From Rachicladosporium sp. CCFEE 5018 (lineage: Eukaryota > Ascomycota > Dothideomycetes > Cladosporiales > Cladosporiaceae): 64,000 nt of DNA. The position numbers and the translations under genes were made by a program. This document shows positions 20,568 to 31,000 of the stretch, in pieces (positions within the stretch are counted from its first letter, which is position 1; the number at the start of each line of letters is the position of its first letter). The notes beneath the pieces were generated by a model, which saw nothing but the letters and a program-made list of their open reading frames with translations, did no database searches and was not told where the DNA came from. The DNA lies in NCBI GenBank assembly GCA_002077045.2, contig KZ111155.1:786230-850229 (forward strand), read 5' to 3'.

Positions 20568-22962
20568 ATGTCGTTCTTTGGGAAGTTCAAGGGCGGCTCG
20601 GTCAGTAATCACGACAGCATTCGAACACGTCGCAAGCGGGACAAAGCTGACAGCATGTGGGCACTTAGACACAGAGTCCGGGCAACCTCACATCGCCTAT
20701 CAAGAAGGATCCCAATGCTCTACAACCTACGCCGCTTGAGAAGCATCTGGCTGAAGTGACGGGGCCGGTGCGATCAGACGGCAGCGACAAGTTCTTCGGG
20801 TTTGAGAATGTGAGTTGAGCTACTGGAAATGTAGCACTGTATATAGCTAACGCAAAAATGTAGTATGGTTCCACATGGTAGGCAGCGTAGCTCTTCCAAC
20901 GCCACTATCAGCAATACTGACTCGAAGACACAGCTACTGCAACTCCATCGTACAATGTCTATACTACTCGGCGCCCTTCCGAGAAAATGTCCTTAACTTT
21001 CCTTCACAGCAATTCCTAGAGAGCATACGAGACGAGCTCCCGAAGAGCAATGGCGGGCCGATATCACCTCGAAACAAAAGCACGACACCATACCCCAATC
21101 TCGCCTCGCCAGCACGCAAAGTCGCTCCTCCAACATCACCAGGTCCTGCGCAGAAGCCAGAAGAGACGAAGGACTCACCCGAGTACAAGAAGAAGCTGGC
21201 GTTGCAAGCGGGGCCAGTACTGGACATGGTGTACGACAACTCGAATCGCTACGGCATGGACGAGTCGCTTTTCACATCGTTGAAAGATATTTTCGAGGCA
21301 ATAATACAAAACAAGTCGAGATTAGGCGTTGTCAGTCCGCATAAGTTTCTGGAGATCCTACGGAGAGAAAACGAGATGTTCCGATCGGCTATGCACCAAG
21401 ACGCACATGAGTTTCTGAATTTGCTACTGAACCAGGTAATTGATAATGTTGATTCGCTGTCTAATAAGCATCCTGCGCCGATACAGTCGCCATTACAAAC
21501 GAATGGCGGTGCGCCAGAGCATGGTCTAGCCGCCGCGATGTCTTCGGCTGTGGCAGGAGCACACAAGAATGGACTGGACACACATTGGGTGCATGATCTG
21601 TTTGAGGGTCTGCTCACCTCGGAAACGAGGTGCTTGACTTGCGAAACCACATCACAGCGCGACGAGGCATTCTTGGACTTGTCAGTCGATCTCAGTGCAC
21701 ATACATCAGTCACCTCGTGTCTGCGAAAGTTCTCCGAGGAAGAGATGTTGTGCGAGCGTAACAAGTTCCACTGCGACAACTGCGGAGGCTTGCAAGAAGC
21801 GGAGAAGCGTATGAAGATCAAGCGTTTGCCGCGAATATTGGCATTACACTTGAAGCGCTTCAAGTACACCGAGGATTTACAGCGATTACAGAAGCTGTTT
21901 CATCGGGTTGAATACCCGTTTCACTTGCGACTATTCAATACCACAGATGACGCTGAAGATCCGGATCGATTATACGAGCTCTACGCGGTGGTAGTGCATA
22001 TCGGAGGCGGACCATATCATGGCCACTATGTCAGCATCATCAAGACCGAAGACCGCGGCTGGCTGCTATTCGATGACGAGCTTGTTGAACCAGTGGACAA
22101 GAACTATCTTCTCAATTTCTTCGGTGGTGAGCCTGTGCCAGGTGCGCAAGATGCCAAGCAGCTCGCATGCGCATATGTCCTCTTCTACCAGGAGACTACG
22201 CTCGAAGCTGTGATGAAGGAGCAAGAAGCAGAGGGTCACTACACCGAGCCTCCCATCCGCACCTCCGAGGAACCAGTCCTTTCCACCCAGTCCGCAAAAA
22301 CGAACAGCAACAACCTTCACACCACGATGACTGTCATGACGCCACAGACCGAAGATCTAGACCACATGTCGCACCTCACGCACGCAGCTACGGCGCCTGT
22401 CCTCGCCATACCAACGCCACAGCAATATAGCAATCCCTCACAACATCTGCCCACAACTCCAGCTCTGCAGCCGATCTTGCCGACCAAGTCAAAGAAAGAG
22501 CTTAAAGCCGAAGAGAAAGAACGCAAAGCGCAGATCAAAGCCGATGAGAAGATCGCGATTGCAAAACGCAAAGAGTCCGCTACCAAGCGCATGGAGATGT
22601 GGAAGAAGCAGGACGAGGAGCTGAAAGCTGCTATTGAGATGTCGAAAGCTAGTGCGGCTGAGGACGCCGCGAGACGGCCCCCTGGGGAAGAAGGCGGCGA
22701 GGAGGTGAGCGAGAAGCTCGCACCACTTGGTAGTGGCGGCGTCCCGAGGGAAGGCGAGAAGGAGAAGTCTAGCGGTGGATTGGCAAGGTTCGCAAGGCAT
22801 GGGAGTATGAGTTTGAGAGGGAAGCCGAAGTTGTTTGGGAGTAAGGAGAAGGATGTTGGAAGCCCGGGTGAAATTAGAGAAGGAAGTGTTGTGACTGACG
22901 AGGACAAGGCGAAGAAGAATCGGTTCAGTTTGGGGAGGAAGAAGAGCGCCGTGTTGCAGTGA
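20568..22962 (+). CDS. creB: Ubiquitin carboxyl-terminal hydrolase, creB / UBP9-UBP13 type
   Basis: Four exons (20568-20600, 20675-20809, 20864-20877, 20934-22962) give 736 aa. Exon 3 is only 14 nt and completes the active-site motif ENYGSTCYCNSIVQCLYY; without it the cysteine box is lost. Catalytic Cys61 and His425 (GPYHGHYVSI), with WLLFDDELVEPV after it, make an intact USP fold. Zinc-binding CxxC pairs are seen (CLTCETT and CDNCGG). The C-terminus carries a charged coiled coil (about 540-620) and Lys/Ser-rich tail, as in Aspergillus CreB, which acts with the WD40 protein CreC in carbon catabolite repression. The N-terminal block PTPLEKHLAEVTGPVR followed by DGSDKFFGFENYG matches this subfamily. 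Introns are 74, 54 and 56 nt. Confidence 0.9.
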
Positions 22963-23514
22963 AGTTGGAGAGAAGGAGGGTGTACAGACTTGGATCATTT
23001 GAGCGATACCCGTGGTGCTTTGAGCGATCACAGCGACTCATGGCGTGGGCGTTTCTTGGGCAGGCATCTGGGAAGGAGAAGGCATTGGGACTGTAGAGCA
23101 CAGTAGGGAGCACAGGGAAAACGACAAATAGCTTAAAGCTTCTTGAAACTCCAATCCTAATTTGTGATGTCGTGATCTTGCTCCCAATCGTGGCTTCATT
23201 CGAATCGTCATTGCCGTGGCCCTCTGGCACCCTCGCGAGCTTCTGGATTGCCACTGTATGAGACTAAACCGATAGCCCTCTGTCCGTCTCCGCAGCGCTC
23301 ACTCCGATGCTGGGCTCGGTTCATTGTGTGACCTCGTGCTCTCGAGCGAGCCGCGATCCCGGCAACTCATGCATTCGAGCATCGTCCCGTCTCGTGTCGC
23401 CGAGCCTCTGCACAATGCGGCGTACTTCACCTCGCGGCTTCCCCTCCGCGACACGCGGGATCAGATTCAACATCTCTGGCCCAAAGGTTTGTTCTCGACT
23501 TCTTGGTCTCCCTT
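22963..23514. other. Spacer between convergent creB-like gene and YOS1
   Basis: Convergent 3' ends of two genes. No additional gene; a plus-strand open frame that runs into YOS1 is a shadow of its exons. Confidence 0.5.
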
Positions 23515-23959
23515 TCACAGGAAGAACAGGAACAACATCATAATCACATTCACGCCGATGAGCGGTACTGTTCAGAATGTCAGTCCGAGTCACACTCTCC
23601 CTTGCGACTTCCAACATACGTCTCATCAACGTCCTCACACTATTTATCAGGTTCATCATCTTGTACTTCACGCTCGTGGTGTCTTGCATGCTTCCACCGC
23701 CGAAAGAGGGTTCAGAAGCTTGTTGTGCATTGCTCCAGCCGACTGCGCTATAGATCAGAACCCGAGTCTTCGAGTCTGGAGGGGGGATGGGGTGTACCTC
23801 GAGCGAGGAAGCGGTCTTCGGAGAGGATTGCCACGGCGTTGATGAGGAGGATAGGGACTGGTCACAGGAGCTGTCAGTGAGAGATCGGGTACGGGAGAGC
23901 TGACAGTGTGGGAAAGTACCTTGGAAGAGCGCCGCGACGGAGAAGATGAGGGATGCCAT
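23515..23959 (-). CDS. YOS1: ER-Golgi transport protein YOS1 (IER3IP1 family)
   Basis: Four exons (23959-23920, 23857-23798, 23742-23620, 23567-23515) encode 91 aa, close to yeast Yos1 (about 85). Yos1 binds Yip1 and Yif1 and is needed for COPII transport from the ER. The joined protein has an N-terminal hydrophobic stretch into VPILLINAVAILSEDRFLAR, then VGWSNAQQ, a polar loop, LINSVRTLMRLPLIGVNVIM and a hydrophobic C-terminus. These match the family motifs NAVAVLxExRFL, GW and VRTLLRIPLIxxN. All three introns (62, 55, 52 nt) are GT-AG and restore one frame through the conserved motifs, so the model is well supported. The exons are too short to show as one open frame. Confidence 0.92.
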
Positions 23960-24266
23960 GGTGGGTGTTTGTCGCTAGAGGTGAGGTAGTGAAGGGCGGG
24001 AGCAGTCTTGTTCAGTCAAGGCATAGAGTAGCGCACACAGCTGAACGCCAGGGTGTGGACTCAGTACTCCCGTGCAGGCAGGTGGTCAGATCGAAGTCAG
24101 CAACGTGGAGCTGTTGTCGAGTCTTGGCATGAAGTCCAACCAACGCCATCGTTGGAGATGCTCACAACGAGTTGAACACATGTCTATAGCGGAATATCAC
24201 ACGTGGCGCTCACTGCAGCTCACTTTGTCGCAACGTATGCCACGACCATCTGGCGACTCCAGAGCA
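23960..24266. other. Divergent promoter region of YOS1 and ALG12
   Basis: 307 bases separate the two start codons, so both promoters must lie here. No TATA box is obvious. Both genes act in the ER. Confidence 0.5.
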
Positions 24267-25967
24267 ATGCTAGGTGCGAAGTCCGGCCATCATTCTCGCG
24301 ATCATGGCTGATGCTCGCCAGACCTCGCCATTAATGCCCTCATACCCCTAGTGGTGATCGCACATCTGATCGCGTCGCCGTACACGAAAGTCGAGGAATC
24401 GTTCAACATCCAAGCAACCCACGACATTCTCACATACGGCATCCCTTGGTCGAACACCACCGCCTTCTTCGCGGAACGTTACGATCATGTCTCCTTTCCG
24501 GGATCAGTCCCCAGGACTTTCACTGGAGCGCTCATACTGGCTGGACTGTCAAGACCATTCGAGTACTTTCTGTCTTCGCCCGAGCAGACGCAGTTAGTGG
24601 TTCGCGCGGTCCTAGGTCTAGCCAACGCTGCTGCGCTCGTCTCGTTCCGCCATGCAATCGATATTGCATTCGGCAAGACTGCTGGACGATGGTTCATCCT
24701 GCTCCAGGCGAGTCAATTCCACGTTATGTACTATGCCTCACGCACGCTGCCGAATATGTTCGCGTTCACTATGACTACCGTGGCAATGAGGCAGCTGCTG
24801 TTGGCGAAAGCAGTGGGTGGAAAGTCGGCAAAAAGTGCGAAACGGAGACGGCTCGCCTTGTACTTGTTGACAGTCGCTGGCGTTGTGTTCCGGTCTGAGA
24901 TTGCCATCTTGCTCGTGATGGAGACCGCGATGCTCGTCCATCGGCAACGTCCATCGCTGACCAAGGAGATCATACCCGCCGGTCTGACAGGAGCTGCCGT
25001 CGGCCTCCTCACCACAGTCTCCGTCGACTCCTTCTTCTGGCAGCAATTCCCGCTGTGGCCCGAATGGGTTGGATTCTACTATAACACCATCCTGGGCAAG
25101 TCCGCGGACTGGGGCACAAGTCCGGCGAACTGGTACTTCCTCGTGGCGCTGCCTAGACTGCTACTCAATCCAATGACTATCGTGGTCACCCTGCCGATGG
25201 GAATATCTCTGAAGCCATTGACTCGGACTAGCCAGGACCTGCTACTCCCGCATCTCGGCTTCATCGCAGCCTACAGTCTTCTCCCTCATAAGGAGTGGCG
25301 ATTCATCATCTATAGCATCCCGGCCTTCACCGCTGTGGCTTCAGCAGGCGCATCCTGGATATGGACGCGAAGGGCAAAGAGTATGTTCTACTATGTGCTG
25401 AGCAATCTTCTCATCATCACAACGATGGCCTCATTCATGGCGAGCGCTGGTTTACTGTACGTTTCGAGCTCGAACTACCCGGGCGGCCAGGCCTTGCATC
25501 GACTACACCAGCTGGACTCAACGCCCGGCAAACGAGTCTACCTAGATAACCTCGCATGTCAGACAGGCGTCACGAAGTTCCAGCAAATACGAGATACATG
25601 GCTCTACGATAAGACGGAGGACCCAGATCAGCTACTCACGCCACTCTTCTGGCAAGACTTCGACTACGTCTGTGCGGAAGACCCTAAACGTATCATCGGC
25701 AACTGGCCCGTCAAGGAAACGATCACAGCCTTCGAGGGCGTCTCGCTACGACCAGAAGTCGACGAGCTGGCAGCGAACCCCCATTCCCGCGTGCCTGTTG
25801 CGTGGCAAGAGCAGTACTACGACTTCGCGACAGTGATGCGAAGAGACTTCACGCAAGGTTACTGGCCTGTGATCCGCATGCGGCCAAAGCTGTACATCTT
25901 GGAAAGAGAGCATACGAAGCCGAAGCTGGCGGACCTGCCAGACGCTAAGTTGACGCTTCATATGTAG
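24267..25967 (+). CDS. ALG12: ALG12 alpha-1,6-mannosyltransferase (GT22)
   Basis: The enzyme adds the eighth mannose, alpha-1,6, from Dol-P-Man to the lipid-linked oligosaccharide in the ER lumen. The large exon (24322-25967) opens with the GT22 signature SPYTKVEESFNIQATHDIL, followed by YDHVSFPGSVPRTFTGAL, and has many membrane segments. The start is not in this exon: the frame is closed by TGA at 24309. A 7-base first exon (24267-24273, ATGCTAG) joined over a 48-nt intron gives MLDLAINALIPLVVIAHLI, which matches the hydrophobic family N-terminus; total 550 aa. The small exon is inferred. The stop overlaps the end of the opposite VOC gene by 10 bases. A C-terminal Cys-containing luminal region (CQTGVTKFQ) is present. 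Confidence 0.88.
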
Positions 25968-26517
25968 TTCGATACCCTGTACAAACATGTTAGCGGCAGC
26001 TCAGCTGTCGGGTGATCTATACGTTCATACTCAATCAAGTTACCGTCTGGATCACGACAATACACGCTCCTCAGCTTCCCTACCGCTCCAGTGCGATCAA
26101 CGACATTACCGCCTTCGAGGACCTGTAGGAGTGGTGGTCAGCTCCATCTCACATGCTGTCGACCTTTGCTCACCTCAAGTCCGGCCGTCTTCCACGCACT
26201 CAACACCTCGTTAATCGGATGCTCGGTGATGAAGCACAGATCACCACTCCCAGGCTGCACAGTCGCGGCTTTGGGCTCGAATTCGTGCCCTGAGAGGTGG
26301 AGATTGATCTTTTGGGAGCCGAACTTGAGTGTGTGTCTGCTGAAGTCAGCTTGACATGGCCGGAGAGTGTGACCAGGGGTACCTGCCGTTCTGTTTCTTT
26401 TGACTTGAAGACCTCATGTGTCATGCCTAGATGTTGTGTGTAGAAGGTAATGGTAGCTTGGGTGTCTTTGACGGTGAGAACGACGTGATCGAGGGACTTC
26501 ACTGCGAAGGTGGACAT
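25958..26517 (-). CDS. VOC (glyoxalase / bleomycin-resistance fold) protein
   Basis: Four exons (26517-26387, 26336-26174, 26122-26031, 25976-25958) give 134 aa. Family signatures are in order: SLDHVVLTV with metal ligand His11, FGSQKINLH with His57, and a C-terminal NLIEVSNYI with Glu129. VOC proteins of this size act as glyoxalase-like or dioxygenase-like metalloenzymes; the substrate is not predictable. Intron 1 must use a GC donor (GCAGGT, 50 nt) to keep frame into RHTLKFGSQ; introns 2 and 3 (51, 54 nt) are GT-AG. The last exon is 19 nt, and its stop codon lies inside the ALG12 coding end, a tail-to-tail coding overlap of 10 bases. An alternative start further upstream would use TTG and is not needed. 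Confidence 0.82.
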
Positions 26518-27099
26518 GGTTGATGACTTCCGTATGAGTGGACGAGCTGTATTCGCCAATGGATCTTTGTCTTGGATGACTAGAGTATCGAGTGTTAAGA
26601 CGTAGGTTCACCAAAGTCCGAGGTACTTGCAAGTGAAGCGGGGAGCTCTATAATAGTTAGAATGTTGTGTGAAGCAATGTATGTCTAGCATAGCGGACTA
26701 CTTGTGTGCTTATTGCCTCACATGAGTAGTTGTCAACGCTTGACCTGACAACAGGACAGCACTTTCCACACCCGCCACCACACACCGTCAACTTCCATCG
26801 ACTGAATTCATATGAGCGTGCTCAGGTATCACTCGCCACCTCCGATTCTATGGAGGGTCGCTCATGAAGTTGCGCCTGTTAGTACCCGAAGTCGTCCTCT
26901 TGTTCTCTCAGCATGGGTCGCTCCGAGCGGCCACCATTGCTTTTGTGCTCGCACAAGCGTTACAGCCCGGTGATTCGACTTCGCAGCGTGGATGCTCTCT
27001 TCGGAAGTAGAACAACAGCGTAACTAGAGTAATGTAGTCGTGACACGATCACTCGGTCGCCGATGGTAGTAGATGTAGCGCGCAGAAGCTCGCCTGAGC
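26518..27099. other. Intergenic region
   Basis: Promoter side of the VOC gene and 3' flank of cyclophilin H. No gene seen. Confidence 0.45.
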
Positions 27100-27689
27100 T
27101 CACATCTCACCGCACTGCGAGATTGCCACGTCTTGCACAGGCTTCTCATCGCGCGTACGCACGTTCTCGATCTTCCGCACAACGTCCATGCCGTCTATGA
27201 CCTTGCCGAAAACGACGTGCTTACCATTGAGATGTGGCGCTGGCGCGGTCAGGATGAAGAACTGACATCCATTCGTGTCTTTGCCCGAGTTCTGCAATCA
27301 AAGTCAGTGCACTGCATCTCTTTCCCAGATTGCATCTCGCGGAGATCACAACGTACCGCCATACTCAATAACCCCGCCTCCTCATGCCTATACTTGAAGT
27401 TCTCATCCGCGAACTTGTTCACCCCGTAGATCGTCGCACTCCCCGTACCATCACCATTTATGAAGTCACCGCCTTGAATCATGAAGTCCTTAATCACGCG
27501 GTGGAATTTGCAGCCTTTGTAGCCTATGGGTCGCCCGAGATGGTTCTTCGTTTCGCCCGTGCAGAATTGACGGAAGTTCTCTGCAGTGCGTGGCACAGCG
27601 TCGGCGAAAAGCTGGATCTTGATGCGGCCGAGGGGTTCGCCGCCGAGGGCCGTGTCGAAGAAGACGATGGGGTTGTCTGTGGTGGCCAT
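27100..27689 (-). CDS. Peptidyl-prolyl isomerase H (spliceosomal cyclophilin)
   Basis: Two exons (27689-27357, 27291-27100), 174 aa, 65-nt intron with GTACGT donor. It is a full cyclophilin domain with the PPIase core FHRVIKDFMIQGGDFINGDG and CQFFIL. The ending VQDVAISQCGEM and the run ENFKYRHEEAGLLSMANSG match cyclophilin H, a U4/U6 snRNP-associated isomerase, more than cyclophilin A. The position usually occupied by the cyclosporin-contacting tryptophan (WLDGKHVVFG) reads HLNGKHVVFG here, so cyclosporin binding may be weak; that is inference. There is no targeting signal. Confidence 0.93.
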
Positions 27690-28059
27690 GATCGTTGTTC
27701 AGGTGAGGGCCAATGGAAGTGGCGTGACGAGTGAAGGATCCTACGAGACGTTCAAACGATTAGTGATGGGTCCTAGGAGATCTGAGAGTAAGAGTGTACG
27801 ATCGGTGAGATCGTAAAATATCTCCAATTTGAGCTCCGAAATGCTCGCGAAAATAAAATTGTACAAGCAGCATCTGAATTACAGTTTCAGTTCATTGACC
27901 TGACGGCAGTGGCCCGCGTGAGTGCAGGCGACGATTCAACAACGCCTTAGTATGAGTCCTCTCGAGCACTCAGACTGCAATTGACGAGTGACGAGATTAC
28001 GGCAGAAGACCATATGTGGACCCGAGATACGAGGTAAGAGCTGCCTCGTATTGAGGTAT
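27690..28059. other. Intergenic region between cyclophilin H and VPS8
   Basis: 370 bases, AT-richer than its flanks, with no open frame of interest. Confidence 0.45.
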
Positions 28060-31000
28060 CTATGGAATCGCTGCAATACGCTGAACGCCATCTGTACACA
28101 CTGGACACCGGTACACCCTGCCCTGAGGCGCCGCGCCAGTACCGTCCATCTTGTCCTCTAGACAAGCCCGATGGAATACATGCCGACAAGCGAAGACCAC
28201 GAGCGCCAGTCTCTTCGCATCATCATCGTCTTCATCTTTTCCCATCACTTCAACGGCTCTAGCCTTAGCTTTCCCCTGACTCCTGCTCCTGCCACTTCTC
28301 TCTCCATCCCTGGCCCTCCTCCCATCCACCCTCCCCTGCTCTCTCTTAACCCACTCATCATACACCGCCTCTCCCACTCCGGTCCCCCAAGCCCGCTTCT
28401 TGCACATCTCACAAGCCTGCGTTCTTGGCCGCCAGCCTCGTTGTCGGAGCGCATGGGCATCAGTCATGTCCGTAAAAACGTCCGAACCCAGCAGGTCATC
28501 CGCCAATGTGAGCACATTCTGCTCAAAGGTGTAGGCGGCGAAGATGTCGGCCAGGACTTGGCGGAGGTCGGCTAGGGAGGAGGCTGAGGCAGCAGCGCGG
28601 GTGAGGAAGGCGCGGAGGATGCGCAGGAAGGTCTGTGGGTTGTGGACGGTGCGTTGTTGAGCGGTTGAAAAGCCGTTGGCGGGTGCGGTGGGCACTTTGG
28701 CGGGAACTGAGGTGGCTGCGAGGAGTGCTGTGAAGGTCTGTTGGACGTTGGTCCGCAATGAGGAGCGAAGAGAGTCGAAGTCTTGGGTAGAGTCATTGAC
28801 GTCGGAAGCAGTATCTTGGGCGTGATGGGCTGCGGCTGTAACACTCTGCGTGAGCTGAACAACTGCGTCGATGAGATTCAGCCATAGGTACTCGTCTAGA
28901 TCGAGATCGCTCTCGTCAATGTCCCAAGTAGGATTCGTTCTCGGTCGAGGGGCTCGCTCTGCCCTGGCACTCTGGCCTTGACAAAGCCAGACGCCAACTT
29001 TGGTATACTTCTGAACGTCTTTGACCAGCTCGTCGGCTGTTTGATGCGTGCCACGGACGTCAGGGCTTTCCGAAGCCGCAGCGAGCAGGCTTACGAGTGC
29101 GTGCCGTTGGCTTTGCATATGCGTGATCAGCCGATCCATTGCGTCTCGAGCAAGACCATCGCGGGCTAGTAGCACGACTGCGGCGTCAATCATGCCACCG
29201 CTTTCGATGGCTGGAAGCACTTGATCGAGGCGCAGGTCCCCCGATGGCAAGGATCCTACGTAGTCCGCAACGTGGTCTGGTTGGTGTGAGCACATAAGTT
29301 GCACATACAATTCCTGGAATGTTGACCTCACGGCGTCGGGCAGCGGAGTCTGAGACTTGGCTACTGTATCGCGGTGCAGCAGTGCGGGCTCGAGCAGTGC
29401 TCGCAGGTAGAGAAATTGCTGGTATGTGTTAGATAATGCTTCCACACAAGGCTGCAGGAGATCAGGCGCGGCTTTGGCCAGAGTAAGCGCTGTTCCCTCA
29501 GTGTTTATGTCTGCCAGTGACACTGCATGCTCTAGTATGATGCTTCTGACTGCCTGTCGCTGTTTCTGCGGTACTGTCGCGCTACTTTGCATGATTGAGG
29601 TAATGCAATCGAAGACACCCTGCTCATCATCTGGATCCTCGAAGTAGGCACTCAGCAGCTCGGGCCAAAGCTTTTGTCTACGATATACTGTCTTCAACAC
29701 CTTGAAGTAACGAGCACCGCGCAGCAACTCGATCAATCCGCCCATGTCGGTCGGACTGAACGCTGACAGCAGATACTCAACACTGAGCTGACAATCATCG
29801 CGAAGCTCGTCGGATGGCGGATCGCAGAGTCGTTGCAGCACACCACTTAGCAGCGCGCCGGACAGAATCAGCTGAGACGGATACTTGAATAAGCTTCGAG
29901 CGATAAACATGTCGAGGAAGACCGTATCATCGTATGCGAAGTCGCCTTTGTGCATGACATCAATCATAATCGAGATAATGTGCTGCCTGGTCATTTTGAA
30001 CCCCGAGCGTCGCTTTATGCCGTTCATCTGAGCTGAGCCGTTCATCCCGGTATCGTCGTCGGTGTCGTTTAAGAATGAGTCCTCGAAAGCTTCGTTGAGC
30101 ATACTAGTGAAGCTCGCGGCGTCGAAGCTCAAGAGTAGACTCAAGTACGGGAAAGCAGGCTCGTCGAGCTTCGATGCAGTGGTGTGAAACACTGTAATGC
30201 TCCCAGCAGGCCACGCGACAGGCCTGCCCGAGAAGATGTACTCGTACAGATCAGCTTTCGCTTGCGCAGCCTCGCTGTCACTCATGTACTCGCCACTGGG
30301 GTACCATCGACTTGTCAGTGAGAACGCGAGGTATGGAAACGTCTTCATCGCCGCCTCGTAGAACGGGTCGTCAGAGAGGTCTGCGCCATCGCCGGCATTG
30401 ATAATCGTCATGAGTTGCAGCATGTCGATTAGAGGGGTGACGAAGTCGTGCAAAGCTCGCGTCCATACGTAGATCAGCGCGTCGAACAGCTGATGTTGCC
30501 GGCAAAGCATTGTGATCTGGTCGAGATCGAAAGACGTGGGTTCAAGTCTACAAAGCAGCTCTTCCAAACGAGCGCTCTGATTTTCGGAGATGAAGTGGGA
30601 GACCACACTTTTGACGACCTCGGGAGGCAAGATCTTGATGTCTGCATCTAGGACCCACGGCTCGAGAGTCGTGACGAAGACACCTTCTTCGCCGGCATCT
30701 TCGAAAGCGTCAAAGACTGTGCTGAACAGGTAGGCAGTCTCGTCCATCGTCACACAGGCATCGAAGCACACTTCGGCGAGATCTCGCAGTTGATCTTCGC
30801 GATCGATGTCATGCTGCGAGAACGTGTAATCTACTGAAGCAGCCAGCATTGCAATCAGTCGTTCCCGTACCATCTCGTGGCGTGTCGTAGCATGGTCTGG
30901 CAAACCAACGGTGACGCTGTTGGCAACGCCTCCGTAGTATTCGATCGCAAGGCGAATGGCTGCAACGTTGTCGCCGTGCTCCATCAGTGCCACTAGTCTG

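Noticed and set aside
23324..23842. Plus-strand open frames across the YOS1 locus
   Set aside because: The minus strand gives a four-exon protein that matches YOS1 at every family motif; the plus-strand frames do not resemble anything.
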